From the NCBI GenBank assembly GCA_964428335.1, contig CAYRXW010000012.1, forward strand, positions 1-45,037: a stretch of DNA of 45,037 nt. Reading direction: 5' to 3'. The position numbers and the translations under genes were made by a program. Position 1 is the first letter of the stretch, and every line of letters starts with the position of its first letter. Under the pieces are notes generated by a model. The model saw only the letters and a list, made by a program, of their open reading frames with translations, did not search any database and was not told where the DNA came from. Shown in pieces: positions 7,573 through 15,955 of this stretch. This DNA comes from GW2011-AR15 sp964428335 (lineage in GTDB: Archaea; Nanobdellota; Nanobdellia; Woesearchaeales; GW2011-AR15).

Positions 7573-8382
7573 ATGTTTAAATCGAAAACCAAATTTGAAA
7601 AGAACAGGAAAATAATTGATTTCCTTGATAGGACTACATTCTTCAGGATGTTTGTCTTCTGGATTTTTATCATGTTCCTTTTTGGGCTTATCTATTATTC
7701 TGCTGAATTTTTTTCAGGCTCTCCTACAGGATTTTTTGATAAGATATATTCAAGTTTTCAGGCAGGGACAAACACAAAGGGAGCATATGGGATATTAAGC
7801 CTTTCCAACTTCATCATAGGCCTTATAATCATGTCACTCATCACAACAAAGCTTGTCTCGCTAAAGCATGAGAAAATCCTTGAAAGCATACATGATATCT
7901 CCATCTCTGAAAAAGTGAATAGGATTTCAAACCAGCTTGGGCAAATCAAGAAAGATGCTTTTGAGATGATATCTGAAATTGAGCAGAGCGAGACAATAAG
8001 CAGAAAGAAGCTTTTTGAGATAAAGGGCCAGGTCTCAAGGATCCAGAGCAACTTAAACGAGATTGATGATGATCTTGATCTTGCAAGCTTTGAAAAAACA
8101 CACCTTGAAATTATATCTTCAGGAATCTATTACTGCCTCCAAAACCTAAACAGGGTAATAATGCATATGAAAAAAAATAATATGATATTTAGGAATACTG
8201 CATTGCTTGATGATATCTATATGGTAATCACAAAAAGCAGCAAAATCTCCAGGAATTTCAAGTCCCTTGATTCCAATGAAGAATTGACTTCTATGCTTGA
8301 TGAGATGTATGGCAACTTGAGCAGCTTTGGTATTGCAAGCAGCGAGTTTGATTCTAATGTCAGCCCATTAATCAGGAACTAG
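7573..8382 (+). CDS. Two-TM channel-like membrane protein with cytoplasmic coiled coil
   Basis: This 269-aa protein has TM1 (about 25-45), a loop with pore-helix character (FFDKIYSSFQAGTNT), TM2 (about 75-95) and a long charged, probably coiled-coil cytoplasmic domain. The TM-pore-TM layout resembles ion-channel (Ion_trans_2) proteins, but the selectivity filter TVGYG is not present; the aligned segment reads TNTKGAYG. It is therefore channel-like in layout only. It overlaps the KefB-type antiporter convergently by 11 bp, and a second protein of the same layout lies on the antiporter's other side. Its promoter carries a direct repeat at 7531-7567. Confidence 0.75.
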   Translation: MFKSKTKFEKNRKIIDFLDRTTFFRMFVFWIFIMFLFGLIYYSAEFFSGSPTGFFDKIYSSFQAGTNTKGAYGILSLSNFIIGLIIMSLITTKLVSLKHEKILESIHDISISEKVNRISNQLGQIKKDAFEMISEIEQSETISRKKLFEIKGQVSRIQSNLNEIDDDLDLASFEKTHLEIISSGIYYCLQNLNRVIMHMKKNNMIFRNTALLDDIYMVITKSSKISRNFKSLDSNEELTSMLDEMYGNLSSFGIASSEFDSNVSPLIRN

Positions 8383-10036
8383 ATGAAGACCTTCTTAGAT
8401 GCTCAATATTCCTTATCTTATCCAGGACTGTGTGTATATCTTCTTTGGAAAAGCCTGTAAGAATTGATGCGATTTTCTTATCTCCTTCTATTTCAGGTAT
8501 AATCACGTAATCAGCGCCAATCTCATAAAGCTCGACTGCTTCATCTGCTGAAGGGGAGAACACTATGATTTCTGCTGTCGAGTGCTTTTTCAAAAGCTGG
8601 ATGATTGCCTTGTTTTCCAGATTATCATAGCTAAAAGATATTACAAGCTTGACTTTTTCTGTATCAATCTTTTCAAGTATCTCATGTTCCCTTAGGCTTC
8701 CGTATATCGAATGCACCTTTTCTGCATGTGAATTATTCCCTACAACCAATGCTTTCCTGTTCTTTATTGCGTCTGTTATGATGCTGCTCAGCTTTTCATG
8801 CGAATTTATTATTATTTCAGCATGAATCAACTCTTCATTCTTTGTGCTGAAGTTAGCTTTTTTTATTTTCAGCCTTGAATCAAGGAAATCCATGAGCTTT
8901 TGCCATCTTAGGAAAACCTGAGTCTCTGTCCCCAAAAGATAGGTCGAGACAGCCATGCTAAGGATTGTCAAAGTGATGATTAAAGACAATATGTCTCCTG
9001 TCAGGTGATTTAAGAGTATTCCCTGGGTCACGATAATTAAGGAGAATTCGCTTATCTGGCCTAACGCAAGGCCTGAGATAAAAGAAGTTTTCCTTTCATA
9101 GCCTTTTGACCTTATAATAAGATAGACTATAATGGGTTTTAGTATCATTGCAAAAAGGAAGTATGCAAATATTGCAGGTAGCATAAGTGGAATGGTATTT
9201 GGGATTATCTGCATTCCCAAAGTCACGAAAAAAAGAGCGTTGAAAAAAGTTGTCAGTGATTTTACCCTGGAAATTATATCAAGGGAATAAGGCACGCTTG
9301 CAATCATCACTCCTGCCAAGAAAGAGCCGATTGTGAGAGAAAATCCCATCATCTGCGCAATGTTTGCAAACGTGAAGCAGATTGCGAGGCTTACAAGAAA
9401 CAATAATTCACCATTCTTGGAAGCGAAATTAAACAGCCTTGTAAGAACAAATTTGCTGATTACATATGAGAGCCCAATCAAGGCTATCCCGTTTATCACA
9501 GAGAAAAATATTTCGGACATGTTAAAGCTTGAGAGAGTTGGAAGTATTGAGACAATGAGTATCGCAATGATATCCTGCAGGACCAGAATTCCTACAACCA
9601 GCCTTCCATGATATGTATCAAGCTCTTTTTTTTCTGATAAGTATTTTATTCCTATCAATGTGCTGCTGAATGCTATTGCAATCCCCATGTAAAATGAGCT
9701 TATCAGCGGCATCCCGAACATGAATGAAAGGATGAAGACTATCAGGGCTGTGATGAACACCTGCATGATTCCTCCTAATATTACTGTGCTTCCGACTTCT
9801 TTTATCTTTGTTATGTTAAGCTCAATCCCTACAAGGAAAAGAAGAAAAGTTATTCCAAGCTCTGATATGGCAAGGATATTTTCCTGTTCTGCTATATAAT
9901 TAAGTCCATATGGTCCTATAAGCATTCCTGCAAGTATGTAGCCAACTAAAAGAGGCTGCTTTAGCCTTTTTGCTATGAGAGCAAAAATACTTCCGAAAAT
10001 AACGATTAGGGCAATCTCAGTTAACAGAACCTGCAT
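8372..10036 (-). CDS. CPA2 family cation/proton antiporter (KefB-like)
   Basis: This 554-aa protein has about 12 membrane segments in residues 1-390, with the family signature near the N-terminus (KQPLLVGYILAGMLIGP), LLFLVGIELN in the third segment and the AFSSTLIGIKYL motif. A soluble C-terminal region (about 405-545) has a Rossmann-like, TrkA-N/RCK-type pattern ending in YEIGADYVIIPEI, but the glycine-rich nucleotide-binding loop is degenerate, so ligand control may differ from classical KefB/C. Predicted function is K+/H+ or Na+/H+ exchange. It shares a palindromic TATA element with the divergent two-TM gene at 10089 and overlaps the other two-TM gene at its 3' end, so the three form a likely functional unit. 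Confidence 0.9.
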   Translation of the reverse strand: MQVLLTEIALIVIFGSIFALIAKRLKQPLLVGYILAGMLIGPYGLNYIAEQENILAISELGITFLLFLVGIELNITKIKEVGSTVILGGIMQVFITALIVFILSFMFGMPLISSFYMGIAIAFSSTLIGIKYLSEKKELDTYHGRLVVGILVLQDIIAILIVSILPTLSSFNMSEIFFSVINGIALIGLSYVISKFVLTRLFNFASKNGELLFLVSLAICFTFANIAQMMGFSLTIGSFLAGVMIASVPYSLDIISRVKSLTTFFNALFFVTLGMQIIPNTIPLMLPAIFAYFLFAMILKPIIVYLIIRSKGYERKTSFISGLALGQISEFSLIIVTQGILLNHLTGDILSLIITLTILSMAVSTYLLGTETQVFLRWQKLMDFLDSRLKIKKANFSTKNEELIHAEIIINSHEKLSSIITDAIKNRKALVVGNNSHAEKVHSIYGSLREHEILEKIDTEKVKLVISFSYDNLENKAIIQLLKKHSTAEIIVFSPSADEAVELYEIGADYVIIPEIEGDKKIASILTGFSKEDIHTVLDKIRNIEHLRRSSSSS

Positions 10037-10055
10037 AGATTCTATGCTTTAGGCA

Positions 10056-10067
10056 ACATATTTAAAC
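10056..10067. promoter_or_regulatory. Palindromic TATA element serving two divergent genes
   Basis: The element ACATATTTAAAC contains the self-complementary TTTAAA (10061-10066). It is about 27 nt from the minus-strand ATG at 10036 and about 26 nt from the plus-strand ATG at 10089. Only 52 bp separate the two starts, so one site appears to direct both leaderless transcripts. Confidence 0.6.
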
Positions 10068-10088
10068 TTTTTTGTTATATCAGTTTTT

Positions 10089-10820
10089 ATGGATACTTTT
10101 TCGCTAAGCAGGATGCTTTCTGAAACCAGCCAAAAAAAAATATTACTGTTGTGGCTTATGTTCATGCTTTCATTTTCAGGGATTTTCTATAGCCTTACCC
10201 TGACAGACGGAAATCTTAACTATATTACGCTGAATGGGGAAAAGGAGGAAAGGTATGCATACCATCTGCTTTTTTCAGCCATAGTCGGGTTAAAGCTTGA
10301 TGGATTTTCAATTGAAGCCCATGGAAATGTGATGAGATTCATGGCGATAATCCATATGATTGTCTCTGCAATACTTATCTGCGCAATGATCTCCAAATAT
10401 ATCCTGAAAAGCAGCGGAGATAAAATTGAAAAGCTGCACAAAAGCAAGATGAGAAGGAGGGTAAAAGAAATAATAACAAAAATCAGGGAAATAAAAGAAG
10501 ATATTAAAACCAGCCCAAACTATAAAGCATCGCAGGCTTATAGGCTTGCACTGAATGAACTGAAAAGATACAGCCTTGAAAATGATTCAGGACTTGAATT
10601 TGCAAGGCTGACTTCTGAAGTGTTTGAAATCCTTGCTGAAAAAAATATAGGGGAACCTAGATCTATTGAGAACTTTTATTTTGCCTCATATAACTGCGAA
10701 AAAATCATAAACGCAAAAAAAGCGAGCTCTAAGAAAAAGGAAGAATTTGAAAATGCAATAGCTGCAATAAATGAATGGAAAGAAAAAATAATCAGGCAGA
10801 ATGATAATGAAAAAATTTAG
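10089..10820 (+). CDS. Second two-TM channel-like protein with coiled-coil tail
   Basis: This 243-aa protein has TM1 at about residues 18-38, a loop with a helix-forming YAYHLLFSAIVGLKLDGF segment, and TM2 at about 80-105. A lysine/arginine/glutamate-rich helical cytoplasmic domain extends to the end. The order matches the 269-aa protein on the other side of the antiporter, but similarity is of layout more than sequence, and no canonical selectivity filter is seen. It is divergent from the antiporter with a shared TATA element. A role in ion flux or as an antiporter accessory protein is inference from location and topology. Confidence 0.7.
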   Translation: MDTFSLSRMLSETSQKKILLLWLMFMLSFSGIFYSLTLTDGNLNYITLNGEKEERYAYHLLFSAIVGLKLDGFSIEAHGNVMRFMAIIHMIVSAILICAMISKYILKSSGDKIEKLHKSKMRRRVKEIITKIREIKEDIKTSPNYKASQAYRLALNELKRYSLENDSGLEFARLTSEVFEILAEKNIGEPRSIENFYFASYNCEKIINAKKASSKKKEEFENAIAAINEWKEKIIRQNDNEKI

Positions 10821-11809
10821 CTTAAATTAATTTCTGAATTATCTCCTACGTTTAGTTTTGGAAGCGCATTTTCAACAATTGCATTTTCCCCAATCAGAGA
10901 CTCTTTTAGTTGAGCATTTTTTATTGATGCATTCTTATTTATTATGCTGTCTTTTATTATGGAAGAATCAATCTTTACTCCATCTGCAACCGAGACATAT
11001 GGTCCTATTATTGAATTTTTCAGTTCCACATTCTGGCCTATGAATACAGGAGGTATGATGATTGAGCTTTCATTTATTACCCTTGTCACACCATTTCCTT
11101 TCTGCTGCAAAAGATACTGGTTTGTTGAAAGCAAAGTTTCAGGTTTTCCGCAGTCAAACCATCCTTCCATCTCAAAAGTCGTAAGGCTTGCCCCTTTCTC
11201 TATCATCACCTGAAGGGCATCTGTAAAATAATATTCCCCTTTTGTCTGCCTTCCTTTATCCACCATCTCTTTTAAGGATTCAAAAAGCAACCTGCTGTTC
11301 CTTATGAAATATATCCCAATCATAGCTTCTCTTGGTTCCATAATATCTGGCTTTTCAATCACTTTTGTTACCTTGTCATGATTTTTTTCAACTATCCCAA
11401 ACCTTCTTGGGTCCTGGACAAACTTAACTGCAAGGCTTCCATCATATTTCTTGTTCAACCCAAGGCTCAAATCCCCGACAAATATAGTATCACCATATAT
11501 TACAAGAACTTCGTCATCTTCCTGGATAAAAGGCTCTGCAAGCATGATTGCGTGTCCTGGCCCAAGGGACTTTTCCTGGTAGGCATATGCAAAATTGAGT
11601 TGTGGATAAGCTTCCTCAACATATTCCTTAATCTTATGGCCTAAGTAACCAAGGATTAGCACAACTTCAGTTATTCCAAGCTCCTGAATCTGGTCAAGAA
11701 TATGCCCTAAAATTGGTTTTCCTGCGACGTGCAACAGTGCTTTTGGAAGCGTGAATGTATGAGGCCTAAGTCTTGTGCCTTTTCCTGCTACAGGTATTAT
11801 TGCCTTCAT
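10817..11809 (-). CDS. Sugar-phosphate nucleotidylyltransferase with left-handed beta-helix
   Basis: The enzyme activates a sugar 1-phosphate with an NTP (glucose-1-phosphate thymidylyl/uridylyltransferase-like). The signature AGKGTRLRPHTFTLPKALLHV occupies residues 9-29. Further motifs are VLVIYGDTIF (metal-binding aspartate) and VEKNHDKVTKVIEKP. C-terminal hexapeptide repeats (about 245-325) form a left-handed beta-helix. The start is placed at ATG 11809, with a TATA box at 11831-11840. The ATG at 11830 adjoins that box and is unlikely. It overlaps the upstream-facing gene convergently by 4 bp. GalT, GalE-like and glycosyltransferase genes nearby suggest UDP-glucose or dTDP-glucose synthesis. 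The exact nucleotide specificity is not visible. Confidence 0.9.
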   Translation of the reverse strand: MKAIIPVAGKGTRLRPHTFTLPKALLHVAGKPILGHILDQIQELGITEVVLILGYLGHKIKEYVEEAYPQLNFAYAYQEKSLGPGHAIMLAEPFIQEDDEVLVIYGDTIFVGDLSLGLNKKYDGSLAVKFVQDPRRFGIVEKNHDKVTKVIEKPDIMEPREAMIGIYFIRNSRLLFESLKEMVDKGRQTKGEYYFTDALQVMIEKGASLTTFEMEGWFDCGKPETLLSTNQYLLQQKGNGVTRVINESSIIIPPVFIGQNVELKNSIIGPYVSVADGVKIDSSIIKDSIINKNASIKNAQLKESLIGENAIVENALPKLNVGDNSEINLS

Positions 11810-11830
11810 AAGACTAATCAAAAAAAACAT

Positions 11831-11840
11831 TATATATAAG
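11831..11840 (-). promoter_or_regulatory. TATA box that fixes the pyrophosphorylase start
   Basis: The minus strand reads CTTATATATA about 27 nt before the ATG at 11809. Confidence 0.55.
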
Positions 11841-11905
11841 GGTTGTGGAAGGAATACTTTATCCTACCAATGCTTTAAAAATAAGCTTTTGTTTCCCGCT
11901 TTCAT

Positions 11906-11910
11906 GGAGG
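11906..11910 (+). promoter_or_regulatory. Shine-Dalgarno sequence GGAGG
   Basis: GGAGG lies seven nucleotides before the ATG at 11918. It marks this gene as having a leadered transcript, unlike many leaderless neighbours. Confidence 0.6.
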
Positions 11911-11917
11911 AACCTAT

Positions 11918-12592
11918 ATGACCAATGATTTATTTATTAGCTATTCAACCTTAGCTGAAAAACTTACAAAACCTATTAAAGAAAACGAGATCACACTTAG
12001 TATCAGTGCAGTTGCCCAGGTTCTTGAAATATTGCACCCTGAACCTACATCACCTATTGATTATACTCAGGATCAATTACCTTATGTTGGCTATTTGATT
12101 GCTTATATTACAGGAGAAAGAGAAAGCCATTTTAAAACTTCTGAACTTGATGCCAATCTTGTAACAAGGATTCTTAAATTCAGTAGCAATACTGCAAATA
12201 TTATTGAAAGGATAGCAATATTTAAAGAGATTACAGGAGAATATAAAGGAAGTGTAGATGATTATGCCGAAGGATTTGAGTATGCAACAAAATTGCAGAG
12301 TGAGCCAAGATCTCAGGCAGTTTTCAAAGATTTAAAGCTAGCATGGAATTATGCCAACGATGATGCAATTGAGACAGCACTAAAAATTGTAAAAGCTGAC
12401 AGGAGCTTGGAAACATATAATTTTATTAAAGATTACATGAAAGATTTCGCTGATGGAAACGATTTTACTTCCAAGGTATTAGAATTTGCAAAATCAAGAG
12501 ACAATTATGCTGCAAGAGAATATGTTAATTTAAGAAAACTTAGCATGGCACATAAAGATGCTTTAAAATTTGCTGAAAAGTATGTAGTTTAA
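11918..12592 (+). CDS. Unrecognised all-helical 224-aa protein
   Basis: The sequence is predicted mostly helical, with several repeated helix-turn-helix-like units (for example around residues 95-200), giving an alpha-solenoid impression. There is no signal peptide, membrane segment or catalytic motif. The start is supported by GGAGG seven nucleotides upstream. It ends 4 bp before the convergent galT stop codon. It may be a protein-interaction module, but that is inferred only from its helical content. Confidence 0.75.
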   Translation: MTNDLFISYSTLAEKLTKPIKENEITLSISAVAQVLEILHPEPTSPIDYTQDQLPYVGYLIAYITGERESHFKTSELDANLVTRILKFSSNTANIIERIAIFKEITGEYKGSVDDYAEGFEYATKLQSEPRSQAVFKDLKLAWNYANDDAIETALKIVKADRSLETYNFIKDYMKDFADGNDFTSKVLEFAKSRDNYAAREYVNLRKLSMAHKDALKFAEKYVV

Positions 12593-12596
12593 TAGT

Positions 12597-13529
12597 CTAG
12601 CTCCTGTAAAATTCAGCTGCATTTTCAGGAGTCATAGTATTTATTATCGTACCTGTTCCCAGCTCAAATCCTGCCCATGTTGAAAGCCTTGGGCATATCT
12701 CCATATGGAAATGCATGTTTTCTATGCCATACTGGACTAAAAGATTGTAATCTGCGCCCAATTCCTTTAATTTTAGCAGGACTTTTTTTATCATCTCTGC
12801 CAGTTCCAAAAATTCCTTTTCATTCAGTTCGTCCATCTTTTTTATGTGCCTTTTTGGAAATATCCAGTTTTCCATCGGAAACCTTGATGCGTATGGAGTA
12901 AAGGAAACAAACCCCTCATTCTCAAAGCATCTCCTGTCAGATTTTCTTTCGTTTTCAATAACAGAGCAGTAAGGGCAGCTTTCATGCATCTTAACTTTCT
13001 CTTCTTTTTGCCGTATTATCTCTGGGATAATATTATAAGCTACAACCTGGCAATGGGTATGCTGTATAGATGTGCCTGCAGCTCTGCCATGGTTCTTGAA
13101 TACTGAGACGTATTGTATTCTTGGGTCTTTCAGGTTTTCAGCTATCCTGTCCCGAAATAACCTAAGTACATCGCTTATATCACTTATATCCAAATCCACC
13201 AATGATTTTTCATGGTCAGGGGTTTCAACAATGACTTCATGGTTCCCGTATGAATCAGAAAATGTATAAAAGTGATTATGGTTTTTTAGTTCTGAATCCC
13301 CTATCGGCTTTACTGCCCCAAACTTATTTGGGAAAACCCTGTTTTTCCATTTTTCTTTCGGCTGCCTTAAAATCTCTTTTGGTGTCAGCTCTTCATTTCC
13401 CGGGCAGAAAAAACAGGTTGTTTCCTGCTTTTTTTCAGGAGTACTTGCGAATTCATGCGGCCTTTTTGCCCGCTCAGTTGCAATAATAACAAACCTATCC
13501 AGAATATAGTCTTTCCTAAGTTCACCCAT
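12597..13529 (-). CDS. galT: Galactose-1-phosphate uridylyltransferase
   Basis: GalT transfers UMP between UDP-glucose and galactose 1-phosphate in the Leloir pathway. At 310 aa the length is typical. The zinc-binding C39-x-x-C42 pair is in CFFCPGNEE. The catalytic HxHxQ motif is H157-T-H159-C-Q161; H159 aligns with the uridylylated histidine, and threonine replaces the usual proline. A second CPYC pair is present near residue 180, and HFHMEICPR is near the C-terminus. No galactokinase is visible here. With the pyrophosphorylase (10817-11809) and the GalE-like epimerase (43929-44849) it suggests UDP-hexose interconversion for glycans. Confidence 0.92.
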   Translation of the reverse strand: MGELRKDYILDRFVIIATERAKRPHEFASTPEKKQETTCFFCPGNEELTPKEILRQPKEKWKNRVFPNKFGAVKPIGDSELKNHNHFYTFSDSYGNHEVIVETPDHEKSLVDLDISDISDVLRLFRDRIAENLKDPRIQYVSVFKNHGRAAGTSIQHTHCQVVAYNIIPEIIRQKEEKVKMHESCPYCSVIENERKSDRRCFENEGFVSFTPYASRFPMENWIFPKRHIKKMDELNEKEFLELAEMIKKVLLKLKELGADYNLLVQYGIENMHFHMEICPRLSTWAGFELGTGTIINTMTPENAAEFYRS

Positions 13530-13598
13530 CTTTTTCTTAACTATTTTAATTAAGCAGATATATAAAGTTTTATATTTATCCTACTTCAAATATAGAAA

Positions 13599-14153
13599 AT
13601 GAAGAGCCGGAATAATAAAAAACTTCAACGGGAGTACAAGTATTTTATCTATGCTATTTCGTTTATTGCTGCTATACTTTTCCTAATCCTTTCATCAAAG
13701 ATTAGGGCTGCTATAATTGTGACTGCATTTATTCTGCTAAACAGGATTATTACAACTTATAAGATGTTCATCAGAGTCCCTTTGGAATTTGAATTTCTGA
13801 CTTTAGGGATTGTGCTTTCTACAATAGCATTTGGGGTAAAGGCAGGGCTTGTTATCGCAATATTCGGGTGCATTGTAAGCTTTATCTTAGGCTTTGAACT
13901 GAGCATGTTCTCTTTCCCGATGTTTATGGGGTACATTTCTGTTGCAGCCTCAGCATTCCTCCTTAAGGGATTTGATGTCGTAACAATAGGGCTGGTTGCT
14001 ACTTTAGTAAACAACCTGATAGTATTCTTTTCATACCATTTTCTTTTTGGCTACAACCTATCAAAGAACATAAGCTTTAGCTTATCCAATATTATTTTTA
14101 ATGCTATACTGTTCCTGAATTTTTCAGAAGGGCTACTCAAACTAATAATCTGA
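13599..14153 (+). CDS. Six-TM membrane protein of unknown function
   Basis: This 184-aa protein starts with a basic segment (MKSRNNKKLQREYK) and then has about six membrane helices. Small size and six helices are reminiscent of substrate-binding subunits of ECF transporters, but I cannot see a signature that proves it and no ECF ATPases are nearby. A TATA-like TTTATATTTATCC lies about 28 nt before the ATG. Its 3' end overlaps the zinc-ribbon gene convergently by 12 bp. Confidence 0.75.
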   Translation: MKSRNNKKLQREYKYFIYAISFIAAILFLILSSKIRAAIIVTAFILLNRIITTYKMFIRVPLEFEFLTLGIVLSTIAFGVKAGLVIAIFGCIVSFILGFELSMFSFPMFMGYISVAASAFLLKGFDVVTIGLVATLVNNLIVFFSYHFLFGYNLSKNISFSLSNIIFNAILFLNFSEGLLKLII

Positions 14154-14291
14154 ATCTTCCAGGAGCTTTTCTGCATCGTTCCCTTTTTTCAGTTCAACTG
14201 ATTCCTTTGCACAGTAAGGGCACTTTGTGACCATTGTGTTCCTTGTGAACTCATACTTGCATTTGGTGCACCTAAAATACATCTTGCTCAT
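14142..14291 (-). CDS. 49-aa zinc-ribbon protein
   Basis: A short frame encodes a protein with two CxxC knuckles, RCTKCKYEF and KCPYCAKES, separated by 13 residues, plus an acidic tail. This is a rubredoxin-like or FmdB-like zinc ribbon. The start at 14291 has a GGTGAT Shine-Dalgarno element seven nucleotides upstream; an in-frame ATG at 14300 is the alternative. It lies just downstream of the MgtC/DUF4010 gene (stop at 14304), so the two are probably co-transcribed, and it overlaps the convergent membrane-protein gene by 12 bp. A role as a nucleic-acid or protein-binding accessory is only general to the fold. Confidence 0.8.
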   Translation of the reverse strand: MSKMYFRCTKCKYEFTRNTMVTKCPYCAKESVELKKGNDAEKLLEDSDY

Positions 14292-14303
14292 TTTATACAT
14301 CAC

Positions 14304-15548
14304 CTATAATACAAAAAAAAGTATTATCCCTGTTACTATTACAGGAAACATTACTTTTATCATGCTGTTTCCAAAATCCTTTTTCCCAAATAACTTAGCT
14401 ATTATGACCTTCACTATGGTATTTACTGTTGCTGCCAGTATTATTGCAGGAACTGCCATTGTTACTGGATTTCTTGCAATATAAATTGCTATTGCATCCA
14501 AATCTGCAAAGCCTGATATTATTGCTGCAATAAGTATACCTTTTGATCCAAAGTAAAAATTAAGTATGCTTGATAGGAAATTTATGAAGCCATAAAATAG
14601 TCCAAAAGATATAGCCGGACCCAAAAGTAGTGGGCTTTTGTATTCAATCTTTGTTTCAACCTTTGACCTTGTTCTCCATAATATAGATACCATTATGAAC
14701 CCAACTAAAGTAAGTAAGATCATAGGGAAAGCAAGTTCTTCTATCATAGTAATATTCAATATAGAAACTTCCACTAAAACCCTAAAAAACATTGTAGAAC
14801 ATGCTATTGCTGCTGCTGCAACAAATGATGAATTGTCCTTATTTTCCTTTGACTTATTTGCAAGGCTTGTAACTGTAGCTGTGCTTGACAGAACTCCTCC
14901 AAGGATTCCTGTCAGAAAAGTCCCCTGGCTGGAGCCAAATACTTTGATAAGTATGTATGCAAAGTAGCTTAAGCTTGAGACAAAGACTACCATAAGCCAT
15001 ATCTCATAAAGGTTTATTGAGCCAAATGGGCCAAATGGTTTTATAGGCTTAAGCAAAGGCAGGATTACAAAAGCTATAAGTATGAATTTTATAGTATCGT
15101 AAAACTCAATGGAATTTATCTTATATGCAAAATCGTGTAGTGCCCTTCTGAATGATAAGGTCAAGGTTGTAGCAACCGTAAGTGCAACTGCAAGCTCATG
15201 ATGGTTTCCATAAACCAATATCCCGATAATGAATGCAATTATCGCGCTCATTTCTGTAGTCATGCCTGCTTTCTTGTTCAGCCATGAACTAAGAAGATAT
15301 GCTGCAATCAATATTCCTATCAGGCAGATAAGTGCTACAGCTATTATCCATGGATAATACATCTTTGCAAGATAACCTGATAACGCTCCAAAAAGGCAGA
15401 TAAGCATAAAGGTCCTTATGCCTGCAAAATCAGATCCTTTATGGTCAAGATGGCTCTTTTCCCTGTCAAGGCCTATTATTGCACCAAGGCACAATGCAAG
15501 AAAAAAGTTATAGAATTCAAGCAGTATTGGATTTTCAAAAAAAGCCAT
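14304..15548 (-). CDS. MgtC/SapB and DUF4010 membrane protein
   Basis: This 414-aa polytopic membrane protein has an N-terminal MgtC/SapB-type region: ALCLGAIIGLDRE at about residues 18-30 followed by AGIRTFMLICLFGAL. The C-terminal half is DUF4010-like, with motifs such as GGVLSSTATVTSLA and a terminal block around ISGFADLDAIAIYIARN. About 12 helices are expected. The molecular function of the family is not settled, though MgtC proteins are linked to magnesium and envelope homeostasis. A TATA-like AATATATAAAC lies about 28 nt upstream of the ATG, and the zinc-ribbon gene follows closely. Confidence 0.85.
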   Translation of the reverse strand: MAFFENPILLEFYNFFLALCLGAIIGLDREKSHLDHKGSDFAGIRTFMLICLFGALSGYLAKMYYPWIIAVALICLIGILIAAYLLSSWLNKKAGMTTEMSAIIAFIIGILVYGNHHELAVALTVATTLTLSFRRALHDFAYKINSIEFYDTIKFILIAFVILPLLKPIKPFGPFGSINLYEIWLMVVFVSSLSYFAYILIKVFGSSQGTFLTGILGGVLSSTATVTSLANKSKENKDNSSFVAAAAIACSTMFFRVLVEVSILNITMIEELAFPMILLTLVGFIMVSILWRTRSKVETKIEYKSPLLLGPAISFGLFYGFINFLSSILNFYFGSKGILIAAIISGFADLDAIAIYIARNPVTMAVPAIILAATVNTIVKVIIAKLFGKKDFGNSMIKVMFPVIVTGIILFFVL

Positions 15549-15583
15549 TTTTATTCCTGTGGATTTTTAGTTTATATATTTTA

Positions 15584-15955
15584 CTAAGGCCAATAGAAAA
15601 GCCTTACTGTTTTTACGTCAATTGAGCTATAGTTCCCTGATATAAGTATTGAATTTGCATAGATTGTCTCTTTATCAGGCAATACTGTGGACTGATCTAT
15701 ACATATAACGAAACTATAATCCTGTGGGAGGTAATTTTTTACAAGCCCTGTTACTGCTTCTGCATCTGTTGAATTGTAGCAGCCAGTATTCTGTATTGCA
15801 AAATTCCTGAATGCTTCATTCTCTTCCAGAGAAATCAGGTAGTTTTTCTGCTCTGTTTCAAGCGCGCTTGGCCTTGGTATTATTATAAGGAGCAGCATTG
15901 TAGTGAGGACTATGACAAGCAAGATCTCTATTGTTTTCATATAGGCTTTTACCAT
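15584..15955 (-). CDS. Pilin-like membrane-anchored small protein
   Basis: This 123-aa protein has one N-terminal membrane helix (about residues 9-26, IEILLVIVLTTMLLLIII) and an extracytoplasmic domain with two cysteines and NxS/T sequons. The N-terminal helix resembles archaeal type IV pilin-like subunits. Its ATG overlaps the TGGTAA end of the upstream surface-protein gene, so translation is probably coupled. The pair could form a minor-pilin or surface complex, but no pilus ATPase or peptidase gene is visible in the window. Confidence 0.75.
   Translation of the reverse strand: MVKAYMKTIEILLVIVLTTMLLLIIIPRPSALETEQKNYLISLEENEAFRNFAIQNTGCYNSTDAEAVTGLVKNYLPQDYSFVICIDQSTVLPDKETIYANSILISGNYSSIDVKTVRLFYWP

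Noticed and set aside
7573..8382. Ordinary potassium channel
   Set aside because: The selectivity filter TxGYG is not conserved, so only a channel-like layout is claimed.
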